From Dipylidium caninum (lineage: Eukaryota > Platyhelminthes > Cestoda > Cyclophyllidea > Dipylidiidae), in assembly GCA_017562135.1 (NCBI GenBank), contig QEYB01001194.1, forward strand, positions 124,001 through 188,000: DNA of 64,000 nt. Reading direction: 5' to 3'. The notes under the pieces were generated by a model. The model saw only the letters and a list, made by a program, of their open reading frames with translations. It did no database searches and was not told the origin of the DNA. Shown here piece after piece: positions 1-14,000 of the stretch (within the stretch, counting starts at the first letter, position 1; every line of letters starts with the position of its first letter). The position numbers were made by a program, and so were the translations under genes.

Positions 1-846
1 ATTAAAATAGAGGAGTGAGCGGCATAAACGCTCAACACACTTCGGAAAGCTCTAATCGGCATCATGATTCAGGCAGTTTGCTGAAGGTATGGCTGAAAAA
101 GACAAAAGCAGCACAGAAGTGCAGGGGCCAACAAACGCAGTTAAAGATGAAACAGATGGATTAGTCGCCTGAAGTTAGAGCGAGCCACTTATAAAGCAAG
201 GCATGAACACGGTTGAGGACAGTGAATTGTAGGGAATTTGCAAATGTAGGGATAAGTTGGGGATATAAGGGACAATATTTAAGCCGCATTAGCAAATCAA
301 ATAAAGGCAAAAGAATGTAACATGGTAGATTATCCAAAAATGTGAAGAGTATTATCTCGTGTGAAAATACGCAGTGGAGCCAGTTAGCTGGGTGGTCGTT
401 ATGATGGCTCTCCACCAAACGTAATAGGTTCCTTCAACCAATATCAAATATATCTCTAAGTTTGTAATAATAATTTTTGTTAAAAAATTTTGACGGGTTA
501 AATTGAAAAAATGGTAAAACATATATTTCAGACTAGAAAAATGAGCTTAATGTTTTCAAGGTCATCGATCCGCCCGGCTGGACTTGTCTCCGCTTGCTTC
601 GCCCTGTTCGTGCTCCCCACCCTGCTTTTTTGTTTCCGACCATGGTAGTATCTGCATGATTAAAAAAATTTGTCAGGTCATCGTTTAACCTTTTTCATAC
701 CACAGTAAAGCTATTCCATAACGGCATTTGACGACGGCGTCTGTTTATTCATTTTCTGTCTGATTTTTATCTACGGATTTAATTTTCCCCGTCGCAATGT
801 TTTATCATGGTTGATTTGTACCATTCTTAGCTTGCTAATACGGGAC
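1..846. other. Upstream non-coding region
   Basis: No supportable gene. It holds the 5' flank of the AIMP1 gene that begins at 847. The sequence is AT-rich, and the one open frame here (161-418, minus) has no recognisable protein character. No TATA-type promoter or spliced-leader acceptor could be assigned with confidence. Confidence 0.5.
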
Positions 847-2938
847 ATGAACACCGAGCAATTTGTCATATCAGTCAGCGACAAGATCCGTCGCCTCGCG
901 AATGCCGACGAAAATGCTATTAATCGTGCGGAACAGGTGTATTTGAAAAAAAATTCCCAACTCAGACAGGAAATTGCCGATCTTAAGGAAAAACTGGTTA
1001 GCTGTGAGCTTGTGGCCGGATGTATGTTGTCATTTATTTTTTTTCTTACAACTCGTTAGATATACAATTTTTCCTACTTCCACTTCCGAAACAAATCGCA
1101 GAAACCTCGAAACCTGACGTTCAGCCTGAATCGCCGCCTCCACTCCCAACTAAAGAATCCGGTACATTACGATATGTGGCGAGTCAACTATCTTTGCAAT
1201 TTTATAGTTACCTTCATGTCGTAAACCTTTGATTCGGAATCAGCTATATAAATAAGTTTGGTGTGCTATCTTTGGAACATTTTCATCTCTATATTATTAA
1301 GGAAATAAGTGTTGTTTTGATTTTGGATTTGAAAGTTGGAGTTGTTGAGGTTTTATCATCTTATATTCTACTATACACTTGAACTCTCCAGCGGTGAGCC
1401 GTCTATGTAATTAAAGGTGATAATCGACTTAACTTCATAGGAGTTTCGTTGCTTAAAATAGCTTTTCTTGTATTTGCCTTTAAAATGAATTAGAAACGTC
1501 CGCCCCCTCAGTCTCGAAACCAGTGGTAGCAGCAAAGACCGCTAAGAAGACTGGCGGTGATCTTCCCATTGATGTAAGCCGTCTTGACTTGCGCGTGGGC
1601 AAAATTGTAGAAGTGGAACGACATCCTGACGCAGATTCCCTATACGTAGAAAAGGTGAGTTATGGATGAGTTTATTATTTATGATAGATTTGATTTCTTT
1701 AGACTAATAAACTTACAGTAATTACTCCTTTCGTTAGTTTGTTTTTAGTAATCAACATTAGGTTGGACCGCAACTCACAACCTAGTTTCTTTATTTCCCA
1801 TGCATTGATGCATGCGTTGAACTGTTTTGACGTTTGGGTACTTCAGAACAATGTTTTCTCTCATGAATGTTTACACTTTTGAGGAAACTCTTAGTCAATT
1901 TGAAGTCACCCCCTTGTGAGGATATAAATTCGGCTTTTTTGCCAGTGGTTTCACTTTATGGGCGTTCGGGTATTTTAGGGCTGCTAACTCGTTTCCACAG
2001 ATAATCTCACGGCATTTCTTATCCTGCGATTAACTTTTTTTGGAATAAATGACCTGGACGCTCCGTTGCCCGCAGCTTTTTGACTTGTCCACTTCTGCGT
2101 TTCAATGTCAAATTGTGACTTAAAATTTTATCTTTCATCCCAGCCTGAGGCTTTTCGCCTTGGTTTTTTCCCATTTTGGGAGAAATTCATGTCCCAAAAT
2201 TGTGCTTACTTAGTTTACCACATTTGTTTTCAAACTGGTTCCTCATAATTTTCAATCATTTTTCTCCCTGCATTTAACTCTGATTTGACCTTTCTTCTCA
2301 AATGGATACAGTCACTAATCGTTAATCCGCCTTAAAGGTGGATCTGGGAGAGGGTCACCTCCGCACCGTCATCAGCGGCCTCGTCCGGCACGTGCCTATT
2401 GAGAAGATGCAAAACATTGTGGGCATCTTCATGTGCAATCTCAAACCGGTTAAAATGCGTGGCATTGAATCACAAGGCATGCTCATGTGTGCTACTGACG
2501 CCAACCAAAACGTAGAGCCTCTGGTCATTGAGAGTTCTGGAGAGCCCAACCTAGGCGACAGGGTTTTTGTGGAGGCCTATCCCGGTGCGTTTGTACTTCT
2601 CGATGTCGGTGTGTTATTCGTGGTCTGTTAAGGCACCTTTTTTGGAGTTTACTTTCTTCCGTAGCGCTACGCAAGTAGCTAGCGCTGGTAGTCAAAACTC
2701 AAACGTAGGCTAAATACAAGTCCACTGAGGGAGAGTTCAGATCCCCACTGTGCCTATTATTTCAGGTGAACCAGACGAACAGTTGAATCCTAAGAAGAAG
2801 GTATGGGAGCAGGTTAAACCGGACATGCGTGTGGACAGCTCCCATCTGGCCACATACAAAGGTGCGCCTTGGAAACTTAAGGGAGATCCCAGTGCTGTCA
2901 TCAAGGCTCCCACAGTGGTAGACGCCCAAATTTCATAG
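847..2938 (+). CDS. AIMP1: AIMP1 / EMAP-II-like multisynthetase complex scaffold (p43)
   Basis: Orthologue of AIMP1 (p43, Arc1p-like), which binds tRNA and scaffolds cytosolic aminoacyl-tRNA synthetases. Exons: 847-1021, 1060-1161, 1494-1654, 2338-2584, 2766-2938. All junctions are GT...AG and phases agree, giving 858 nt and 285 aa (human is about 312). Residues 1-58 form a heptad-like coiled coil that fits the family's leucine-zipper N-terminus. Residues 60-116 are a Pro/Lys-rich linker. Residues 117-285 are the EMAP-II tRNA-binding domain, recognised by PIDVSRLDLRVGKI, HPDADSLYVE, CNLKPVKMRG and GEPDEQLNPKKK. The start at 847 opens the coiled coil; an in-frame ATG at 811 also exists, but the sequence between them does not look like protein. 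Intron 1 is only 38 nt. The exon 1/2 junction rests on the perfect GTATGT donor at 1022; a donor at 1004 joined to a later acceptor would create a stop. Confidence 0.95.
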
Positions 2939-5900
2939 ACTATGTACGCGATGAACCGATCATCTCTTTTCTGATTGGCTTTATCCCTGAGTAAAGTTCG
3001 TTGTTTGTGGCGCTTGTTTTTCGCAATTGCTAGAAGAGGTATCCTACTTGTGGTAGTGATTTTGCCCTGATCTCTACGAGGAACAGATTGTTGAAGTCTT
3101 GCCTAATTTTCACTTGATACATATTCATCGAGTTACATACGAAAAAGGCTGCAATCTCAAACTCGCGGTGTGAGGTCTCCTCAAATTGTAAAAATGTATG
3201 TAATTTTCAAATCCTTTTGTGATGTTTTTTTTCAACTTACCTGCTTCTCGTTCGCGTGTAGATTCACATACCCTTGTATTTGTGTGATTCGCCAAGTTAA
3301 CTAACTGATTTGAATTTCCATCTTACTATGCTTTCACGAAGGCGTCATGTGTTGGCGATGACATTACCTCCCATATCACCAGCGAGTTTCTTAGAATCCG
3401 TCACGGGCTCTGTTTCATCTCTTCTGCTGGCGTATTTTCTTACCGCTCCGCTACTGCACAGTGCCCTAACGGGTAGGGGTAGACAGATATGTCATCCCCT
3501 ATACGAAACAAGACGGTTGGCTATCTTGCAACTGTTTGTAATGGCAGAGAAAGGCAATAATCCGTTAAACCTACTGTTCAATAGGCTGAACGTCTCAAGA
3601 AAACAATTTCTACTTCGGAGGCATTCCGTTATCCTGTTAGCGGAATTGAAGACGAAGCTGTCCCGCCTTTTACATAAACCTCACTAACTCTTCACCATTG
3701 CAGGGGGGTAGATGAGTGCTCTTAGTGCATCAGTAGACGCGGCTACATCGGGTCACCATGTGAAAGGCTTCCCGTGCCGAAAGTTCTTTACGAGTACCTG
3801 AAAACACTTGAGGCTGGGATTACACCTTCAATTAGGGAAAGTTAAGCCTCTGTCTTTATTGGATGATCCCTTTTGGTCGGCCCTCTTATCCTTTTCGAGT
3901 CCCGACAAATTCCTCTGACGTATCATCACAAATCCAAATAAACGAAGCGGTAATAATAGAGGGCAACAGCTAGAATTCAGGTTGATTGTGTACGTAAGTT
4001 TAACGTAAATTACTCAATACATGAGCCGCCGTGTGGATCTCCTTTCCTCCTATTCACAAAAAAAGCAAGGCTTTCAGTCTACTAGATACTATATATGACG
4101 ATAATCATCAATATAAAAATATGTAATAAATACAATTCTGATAAGATTTAAATGCACACTGATGGAAGACAGCAACCAATCACAAATCAGAAGGGTCTAT
4201 ACCTCTGAAGGAGGTTTGAAGTAATTCCTGATTGAATTGCGACCCGAGATAACTGCAATCGGCCTCAAAGTTGATCTTCGTCTTTGACGATTCGGCGTCT
4301 GAAAAGAACGTTTTACAGACAGAAAATATAAGTAAGCTTAATAAATGTCGAAATGATTTATGTAAGTAATCGCTGGTACAAATTAGTAAATCGAAAGGGA
4401 TTGAACAATTTGTTATGCTAAAGCCTCGTAAATATCGGGTCAGGTAGTAATCAGTCTTATTCCAATTACACAAAAGAAAGGATCAACAAGTATATAACCC
4501 ACAAACCCTCTCTGTTAGTGTCTACGACCGTCAGCGATTGGGCAAGTCATATATACCTTTTTGAAAAGAAAAACTGTTTTCCAAGTTGATAAACAATTCA
4601 AGTCCTCTACACCACTTTGGTTAGCATATTTTTTCCCCCTAAAAATGAATCGTATTTATGGGAAACGAAATAATCGGTCGGAAAAATACCACGTGAACGT
4701 GGAGGAGGTGATAAAGTGTCAAATCATAGGGGAGATATTTGATTTATCAAGGGAAATTAAAGCTATATCTGGTCGTGCGTTGTCATGCAGTAACATTGCA
4801 TCGTGCCGACCGAGCAATGTTGGTCGTTTCTCCATGAGTTCCTCATGCGTGGCATCAATTTCACGGCAATAGGACTCGGTCGCTGTTATGGGCACTCCAC
4901 CACGTGTAACCATAAGTATTCTTATCTACCCATTTGCTCGATCGTTTTCAATTATAAATTCATTTTTCATCGCAAGTAAAAATTTGGGTATAAAAGGAGA
5001 CAACCGTGTGCTGCGAAACAACAAAGATGCACACTTACTGTTGAAACGCTCGATCATCTGCAGTTGCGCCAGAAGAACAAAAAATTAAATACACAAACAG
5101 AAAAATTCTACAAGATGAGTAAGAAAAACGCCTTTAACGTTACAGTTGAACACAAAATAAACAAAAACATCAACTTCATAGTTTCTAACCTAATATCTTC
5201 AGACAATGTCCAGATAATGCGCAGGTGAAAATCGGATTTATCCAGGGCGTAATTGGGTTTATGGCCCACACTATTTACCATCCCTCAAATCACAATCAAG
5301 TACTAATTGTATGTTACATGCAGGCTTGTTTGCCCGATGGTCGATTCTTCAACAACCGAGATGTTTCGAGCTAGAATCCACGCAATAGTAGAATAAGCCT
5401 CAACGATTTATACAATGAGGAGGACTCAATAATACGTCGAAAAGGGTTGGTCACTTCATCGTATTTGTCAAAATGACTATAAATAAAAACAAAATATACA
5501 GAAAAAACAGAATTACATCCACTCAAGAGGCAAATTAGTACCTATGGGGAAGAGGAGGGGATTTAGTGATTCGATCCGGTCAGGAAAAGGGGAGATTTTG
5601 CCATAGCGTGGACAAGAAAATTCGTAGGCATGAGGTAAAAAATGGCCATACCGAAGTCGACAAAGTGCCGGCAGATAAGGGTGTAGGAGCTAGCGTCCTG
5701 CGTCGCCTTGGTGCGCTACCAGGTGTCAGGGTAACCGAAAAAGACGGGACGAAGGATGCTTCGCCACCACTGGAAGTTCTACTGCATATCGGGGAGTGAG
5801 ACCTGCTCTTGTTCCCTTGTCCTTCCACTTCATCGTCCGACACCATAGGCCGTTTCCTTGATGGCCGGGACTATAATTAAGTACAATACATTAAAGCGGG

Positions 5901-7633
5901 TGATTGTTCGGCTGTAGGAAGCGTCAACTATACCAGTTTTTAGGCAAAATGATATGCAACTAGACTTTTGTTCTTTATGGGATCCAGATCAAGCCTATTT
6001 GTTTAATATAAGTCCTCATACCATCGCTGAGATACTTACACAGGGTAATCAACTGCCGGATGCCTACGTCACCCATAGATCATAAATTAAAATCGACACT
6101 TCAACCATACCGCTTCCCTTTTTTTAGTTTCAGCTAGGCCGCCGCTCTCAATCCAGGTTAGTAATTATATCAAACTGGTTTTACATGCTCAACTTATAAA
6201 ATCAGTCCGACGATTTCATTACGTAAAGGAACCCACTAACAACGAAGGGAATTCTTCCAGAATACTGAAAACGTTTGACAAGGTCTAGCGAGAACAGAAC
6301 CTACGCCACCTCTACCCACTTCACTGTCCCACCGATGAAATCATGAACAACAAAATCGAAGGAATTTCGTAAAAAAAGTAGGAAACAAATAGGCGCTGTT
6401 GATAGAACTACCCACCCCACTAGCTCATAATTCCTAAAACCAATCATAAACTAGTGAAGGCAGTATCTGTGATTCAAGTTGATTTGCCACTGATCTTGAC
6501 TTGAGGATGTTCCATGTCAACCAAAAAATTCCCAGTCAAATAATGGCAGTAAAGGGCGGTTGACATTAAACAGGAAAATCCATTGATAAAGAATATTACC
6601 AAGGAGGGTGGTCCATGTGAATTGTAAAACTTCCAAAACGGTAAAAACGAGCCGAATCCACATGGCAATTTTAGCAGGTAATAAATTGAGAGCCAAGAAG
6701 AGGACCTCACCGGTGAATTAGTTATATCAGAAAGAAGTGAGGGTGCCACCTCTTGATTGTTATCCCAGAATAAACCAAGTTGTCGATGGTTGCAATGGTG
6801 GTGAAGGTTGCGATGATGCGAGTTGGAGTCCGTTGAAGGGGCTCGAATTACTCGGAAGGCTATTCTCAAGGTCTTCAGTTTTATTGTCAACTAGAGGAAT
6901 GACGTCGAATGGGAACAGAAGGTAAAGGTAGGGAAAGGGAGACAAATATTCGTTTATAAATTAAACGGGTCTATATCAGAATAGACAATTAATAATGAAA
7001 ATACGTGCGGCTATCATGTAAAATACACCAAGAAACAAGACTGTCGAAACCAAAATTTGAATTAGGGCAAATTAATGGATAAACATTTGACCAAGAAGGT
7101 ACAAAATATAGGAGATCATTGTCTCCAACTTTCGATAGACTTACTGTTTTGGGGCCTTGCAGTCACTTCGCATGCACAAGGAGTAGTTTGCGACACTATA
7201 TACGCAGAAGAGGAAGTGGATGCGGATGGAGGGAAGGGATAACGATGAACAATTCGCGAGCCCGAGACAAGAGGAGAGCGCCGCGTTGGGGATACTTCAA
7301 GTGACATTTCACTATGGAAGAAGTCAAATAAACAAATATTTAGGATGACCAGTTTTTACAGCGTTAAGAGGTTTTACTGTTTAGGACCTCAAACGAAGGG
7401 ACTAACCTAATATTGTGGGTGCAGAAGTGCAACAAATCGTCAAATTATCGATAACAAATTAAAAAATGCGTGCTATTCTCGGTCAGCTTTTAATATTTTG
7501 AATTTATAGTGGCTTGCGAAACGTTGACAATAAGAAATACCTGGTTTATGGACGATTAGCAATGAAAATGTTCGATCAATTTTAAAAGTATATAAATAGT
7601 GCTAGGATGCATGAGTAGGATAAGGTTGATTAG
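2939..7633. other. Intergenic region between convergent AIMP1 and DTL
   Basis: No gene supported over about 4.7 kb. Open frames at 3310-3687 (+, 125 codons) and 6474-6890 (-, 138 codons) have no domain, no repeated composition and no plausible splice partners, and look like chance ORFs. The flanking genes converge here, so the region holds both 3' ends. An AATAAA-type hexamer lies near 3936, about 1 kb after the AIMP1 stop; its use is unproven. No transposase, reverse transcriptase or terminal repeat was seen. Confidence 0.5.
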
Positions 7634-10600
7634 CTAAGCGTCCTGAATAACTTTAGGCTGAGATACTAACCTCTCAGGGACAGCTGAAGTGAAAACAGGT
7701 GTGATGTTGCGTGTGTCGCCGTTATAACTGGTCACCTCAGTTGTCTGTGGCAAATCCATCAGAAAGTTACGAATGTTTAATTGCCGTCTACGTCTGGCCA
7801 TCGAAGAAGGCGACTCAAGTACACTGACTGTAGGACCTTCAGCAAAGCTGAATTTTGACGAAACTGGAGAAGCCGTCGAACACACAGATGAAGATGGTTT
7901 CTGCGGGGACTCGGGAACGAGTAGGTTTGCTTGTCTCTCTGCTGTCATTGTAGGCTGCGAAAGGCACTCCGTTAAACCTGTAACCACCGTAATAATTTCA
8001 TTGCTACGGAAGGTCAAATATTTGGAAATTCAAAATTAATACCAAGTAGGTGATAACTATCTCGGTTCCATATGCTCCTTCGTGATTGTTAACCGAGTCA
8101 GGTGTAAAACAGAGGAAAATTAGAATTGATACATGCGCAATCAGCTGAATTTTTCGTTAAAAAGCAGCCACAACTACCTCAAGTATCACTATCGATACGA
8201 AGTTTCTCAGGTCATGAAGACTTCGATGCTACCAAAGATGGCAATTGCAAACTTCCACGAATGAAATCCTCGGAATAGAATAAGTGATCAGATAAACTGC
8301 TTAAAAGTGGGAATAATCCACCTGTAGCATCAATGGGACCACTTAACAATGCAAAGGGCGTGAACGTGCAAAGAATCAGGATATGTAGACTAGGAAATAA
8401 GTGATTACTTTCAGTGAAGTGGTCAAAGTCGAGAGATCAATCAAAAACGTCAATATTATAAGCAAGTATCAAGGTTTTCTACACTAGCAAAGATGAGATG
8501 ATAGTGAGAGGAACAGGCCAAAGAATCACGATCAAAAAATTACCGTCTTCTACGGTTTTTCTATCACATATAAAACCAAAAATATCAGAAACCAATGTGT
8601 ATAACAAATTCAAAGATGGTATTTCATTCGCATAAAAATTTAAAAACTAAGTATTTGAAAGGTTTGTCATTTCTAGCTAACCCCTCAACTGTCCCGATTC
8701 AGGCATTGTGTATTCCCTGGCCGGGAACATGCGCCACACGAAGAGTTGGGCACTGTCTGACAAGGTAACCATGCTCGTGGGATCATGGGGTGACCAACGG
8801 GGGATGGAAACCTCCCCCGTGTGACCGGACAGCACCAGAGGTCGCTGAATGCGTGCGCCCACCCGATAAATATACGCTCGGTTATCCGCGCTGCCACAGG
8901 CCAGATAGCTATTGTCAAGGCTCAGGCTGGTTTTGATGTAGAAGGAAGCGGTGAGGTGGCCAGTATAGAGGAAGACTGAAAAAGGTAACAAGATGGATAA
9001 AAGTGGCACTAAATGGCATCAAAAATAGCAGGCTGTTCAAACGTACGGCCAAATAATCATTCATCTAGCAATGCTACCTCAGACCAAGTGTGCAGAACAA
9101 CCAAACAGGCGTCCATACTCTAATGGATCAAAAGTGTTCACAAAAATAAGCACAAAGTGGTATTCATAGGCGTGCGAAAGCAAGGAGCAAGAGTCGGTAG
9201 AAAGGGACTTAAGATATGCGGAAAACATGTAAGAAAGTCTAGTTTCAAAAACAAAACATTAACGATTCGACATAAAAACAACACAATAAGGTCTACAGGG
9301 TAACTGAAGCCTACGCGCCGAAACAGTAATTCATAGAGCATAATTTTATTAAAAGAATGCAAGAATAGAGAGTTGTCTGTGGCCGCAGCCAATACGGGTG
9401 AAAAGTGGTTTTTCCACGCCTCCCCGTAACATTGCCCAATCAGCAAGGCATGTGCCCAGTGTAACCTAGTGGCTCATTCAACGCGAAGAGATTGAAAACA
9501 AATCTCAAAACAGCCACAAGTTAATGTCTAGTTTGTCAATTAGAAGTTCACCATTCTAGTCCTTCAACCGAATTGATAGGAAAGGTAGGAAGTAAGATTT
9601 GAGAAGACCAACTTAACTTTTAATTACGGGATATTAATTCTACACTATGCACAGCAACCACGTCACTTTTTGAGTACGAAAAAGCAAAGACCATCATCAC
9701 TTATAATAACTTCCAATATACTAAGTTCAGTATAAGTTCGATTTACGAAATAAGTGTTAGTCGACTGATATCAAATCATATACTAAATCTGACCATCCGA
9801 AGATTATTTATAAAATCACGAACATCCGAAATAAGAGTCCAGGGATAAAAACCCACTAACCTGGCCTTGTTGAGGAAGAGGTGAGATCATATTCATAAAT
9901 CGTATGATCCAAGCAACTAGCATAGAGCCTGCTTCCACTCGAATCCAAAATTAGGTCTGAGTAACCTAGTTAAGTAAACGCGCAAAATTTAGTTCGTATG
10001 AGATGGTTAACGGTGGCTAACGATAATTTGGACAATCCCAACTCACCACATTGCTTTTGTGAAGTCCCCTTATATGGAAGAGCGGTAACAGGTTGTGGTT
10101 GCCTGTTACCAGAAGATGGAAGCCTCCGAATGTCCCAAGTCTTAATTATGCTAAAGCGAAATCAAAAATGCCAAAAATGTGGAACAAACCCATCTGTAGA
10201 GCCAGCAGAAACCAGTTCAAAGTCTCTCGCAAATATGACACAAGTTACACTTTGTGACTCAGTCTAAAAAAATAAGTAAAGATGATCTAGCTCACCGCCG
10301 ACTTTCGACTCTTTGGGCGAGAGCGACAGGTCGTTGATTCAAGAAAAGGAAGGTGGCAACCTTGAATATGAAGTGAGCTACCAACGCCTTCCGAACTCTG
10401 TGTTCGTAGATCCCAAATACGCACTGACCCGTCTCTCGACGCAGAAGCGAATATATCTAACGCATTATATGTAAAAGCAAAACTTACTGTTATCTGCGGA
10501 ACAGAGAGCTAGAGAACGAACAGACATCGTGTGCCCAACATAGACGCTTAAGACCAAACCAGTTTCTGCGTCAACGAGCTTGACTGTTTGGTCACCTGAG

Positions 10601-11065
10601 GCGGTAAGGAACTGATTAGCTCGGGTGATCCATTTCACACTGAAAATAGCGTTATCATGGACGCCATAATCTAAATATACAAAATAATGGACAAAAATAC
10701 ACTGACATTTTAAGAGGCTCTCAGGTCCATGACGTTCGGTATCGAAGAGATGAACAAGACCATCTTCTTTGGCAACCAATAGCAAATGCGGTAAATCTGT
10801 GAATCTGAATGTCAAAAGTGGGTTAAATCAAGGCCTACTTAGCGAAAAATCACAGTCAAATGGGGGAGAAACAGCATCAACGCAAGAATGCAGGTGAAAT
10901 GCCTGACTTTTGAGACATTCTAAGTTCCTGACGCCGATAAAAGGGATGCACCTGCCTTTAAAAGAACCTTTAATATAGACTTAAACACATACGACGTGAA
11001 AATGTGAAGCGATTTATTGGTTGATACTCCCGGGTTACCACTTCATTAAATACGGAGTCAAACAT
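7634..11065 (-). CDS. DTL: DTL / CDT2, WD40 substrate receptor of CUL4-DDB1 ubiquitin ligase
   Basis: Denticleless (CDT2) directs CRL4 to PCNA-bound substrates such as CDT1, p21 and SET8, in S phase and after DNA damage. Exons in transcript order: 11065-10993, 10955-10839, 10796-10707, 10670-10488, 10456-10296, 10263-10190, 10150-10047, 9965-9861, 8975-8682, 7977-7634. Phases agree throughout: 1545 nt, 514 aa. WD40 repeats fill roughly residues 50-400. Two WDxR motifs of the DDB1-binding type are seen, WDLR at 169-172 and WDIR at 238-241. Family landmarks include SPPFDCDF, LTASGDQTVK, VSAGSTDGIIK, GYSDLILDSSGS and FYIKTSLSLD. A PIP-box-like QLNIRNFL sits at 466-473. The protein is shorter than vertebrate DTL (about 730 aa), mostly in the disordered tail. 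Seven of nine introns are 31-81 nt (37, 42, 36, 31, 32, 39, 81); the last two are 885 and 704 nt, and a further small exon there cannot be excluded. Confidence 0.95.
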
Positions 11066-14000
11066 GGATAACTATAAAAGACCCGGACTTGTGGTTTCAA
11101 ACTGCCCGCATTCGGCAGTATGTTCCCAGACATTCAAACAAAGATGGGAGCTCCATTTAGCGGTTGACAAAAATGTGCTGGTTGCTTTTTGACGCTGCGG
11201 CTACGCAGATAGAAAACGTTTCTGCAAATGCGGGACGAAAAGGTGTCTTGGGACTCCTATACTTTCTTGCGATTCTTTTATGGCATGAATTTTGTGATGA
11301 ATGAGGAGCTGACGAAAAATTTTAAACGCCGAGCACAATGTGCTGTTGGTTATGCACTATATGTCCACGGACTTTCAGTTTTCAATTACTTTACTGGAAA
11401 AAGCGTCTTTTCTCTTCCACTACAGTTTGCCTGGTCAACCCGATGCAAGCAAAGAATAAGACTTCGGCAGCGTATTGTATGCAAATGACTATTTTTTTAT
11501 AAGAGGACATTTTTCCATCTTGAATTCAATCTTATTAAAAGATGTTTAATCTTCCCCGGAAACTTGAACACAGCGAGTTTTAATTCGAATCATTCTCTCA
11601 CTTCTCACGCCAAAAGTCCACTTCTTCTTACCCCACACTTCATAACTTTAAAAGAGGCGGATATATAGGTATCCCATATTCTTTCACAAATTCATCTTTC
11701 CTCCCCACACAAACGATTTTCACTGGCTTTTTGAATGACATGGCCTTTCACACTGATACCGATTCTTTCGCGCAAAACATTATCCGACCTATAACGTTTT
11801 CCCTCCTCTATCATCCATCTCTTATAAATTCTCTTTTATAGTCTGATTTCCCACGGCTACCTCTACGCTAATGACAGACTTTTTAATGTAGACAAATTTT
11901 CGCGGCAGTGGCATAAATCTACTCATGGTTGAAAAGGAGGGGGAGATGAAGGACGAATCTAGCGGGATTTTAACGAGATTTGCCCTCATAATAACCTATT
12001 CCGACCAAACTTTTACTGCTAGGATTTCATCTGAAGTCACAGCTTTTTTGATAAGCTTCTCCTTGAGTTTACCATTATTTAATTTTTGATATGGATATAC
12101 TCATAAGGAACTACTCTATTCTCGTTTGCCTTCGTAATCAAATTTGATAGCTTTTGTAGTCACCACTTCGTAAACCTTATGAGCATTTCAGGCAATTAAA
12201 ATGATCGCGCAGGGAGAAAAAAAACGTGGAAGAAGTACGGGCAACAGACACGCCAAATCCTGCCAAATGCCTTAAGTAAACTTCGTATGACCATCGACTT
12301 TCTCAACGTTGATAATTTATCTGAACTCAACCTAATTGGACTGCGCACACGCTGATAAGCTTTGTCCTCATGAAGTAACACGTGTGGTCACCCCCTCGTA
12401 GGGTGTTTCAACAGACCGCAATACGTTCTCCTTGTCACAAACACCTCGCTGGATGTCTAGAATGATATCAAGAGTCTTCCCCTTTTCTACCAATCATTTT
12501 CGCGAACTAATATGCTCTTTTTTGTTGACCGCAATTCTAAATACCCACTGCATGCGATTGCCTAGGCAGAGATAGACTGAGTGGGATTTGACACGCTCAC
12601 TATTCTTGTACTTCATACCCATGGCGGAAGCCGCTTAGCGAAGAGAATCTCCTCCACGAGCGCTGAAAAAAGTATTGTACGGAAAAGTCAAAGGTTTGAG
12701 ATAATGGGTACGTCCTGAGCTCAACGTCCACTCCTGGAAGGAGTGAGGGTGGGCATCAGCGTGGGTCGAACCCAGGTCATTGACACTTCGTAGCCAATGC
12801 AGTAATATGGGTAAAAGTGACGGCAAGTTCCTCGCGAAAATTACTATAATTTTAACCAAGCGAGACTCTTGTGATATTCCTCGCCTCTCATTCCATCGTG
12901 GAAAAGTTCAGGGGCAACCATGATAACATCCTCGAGCAAGCTCTCCAAGAATTCATCGATTTCATGAGTCAGATTGCCGAAGAAGTTTGAATACAAATGT
13001 ATAAAGCCTTTAAGGGGAATTATGTGTTTCTCTAATCAAAAATTTGAGATAGATTGAGAGCCTCCTTCTCGCAATTTCTAAAAACTTCGAGATTCCGCTA
13101 TCATGCTTATTCAATCATCTGACAATAGAACAGTATATGTCAGAATCTGGGCTTATGTCATCGCTCAAATAAATTGGTGTCGCACCGTGGGATGGCAGGA
13201 CGAGGGCAAGTGGCTTCCCTTGCGCTGTAGTTAATGGCACAGCGTAATAGTCAAAATCTCTACTTCCCAAGTCTATCGGCACCTTCACCAGCTCATTTCA
13301 TTACAGGACATTTCGTCTTCTTCTGCCACCACCATTAGCGAAACCGTTTCACACAACCATTTCTCTTTCATGCGATTCTATTGGAGGCCGTGAGAAATAG
13401 GCGTCTGTGTAGGAAATAGGAGCTGTTAACAGATAAGTTGAGGGAAATGAAAAACATCAACTGCCCTTACGGTAGGTTCAAAGTGAAGTACCACGGTGAA
13501 AGATCATTCAGATTTTAACTCTTGTACCTTCTCAGACCAGAAGTTTCCGAGGTTACTTAGTTTCTCGGCCTTTAGTCCTAAGTAATCATAACACTGTACA
13601 TGGTGGCTTAGCAGAAGGGTTATTTCGGAACGCAAAGCTTTACTGACAGGACCACTCAGTGTCTATTACAAGTAAACTCGTTTGCCATAGTGGGGGAAAG
13701 CAATTTTACGTTAGCACTACCTAATACCTATGTGAGTATCAATATGACAATTTCCTACTCTAAACATAGACTAAGAAGTAGAATTTTAGACGGAAATTTC
13801 GCAAATGGCTCGAATTGAGCCACAACCTCGGATAAGAAACCAAGAGCAAACGAATAAATGCATCGAAATCTGGCCAAGAACCCGTTTCTAAGGTTTCATC
13901 GTAAATAACCCAGATCTTACCGACAGAGATGTAACTAGGCGAGTGGTACGTCGACTCACCCACAACCACCGGATTTACAAAAACCTTTGAAGGCCGACAA

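Noticed and set aside
3310..3687. 125-codon open frame, plus strand
   Set aside because: No domain, no splice partners, random-looking composition in an intergenic gap.
6474..6890. 138-codon open frame, minus strand
   Set aside because: Looks like chance; overlapped by equally open plus-strand frames and not protein-like.
12763..12773. Perfect B-box-like GGGTTCGACCC on the minus strand, possible tRNA
   Set aside because: No acceptor stem, D arm or anticodon arm can be folded around it; at most a decayed tRNA-like repeat.
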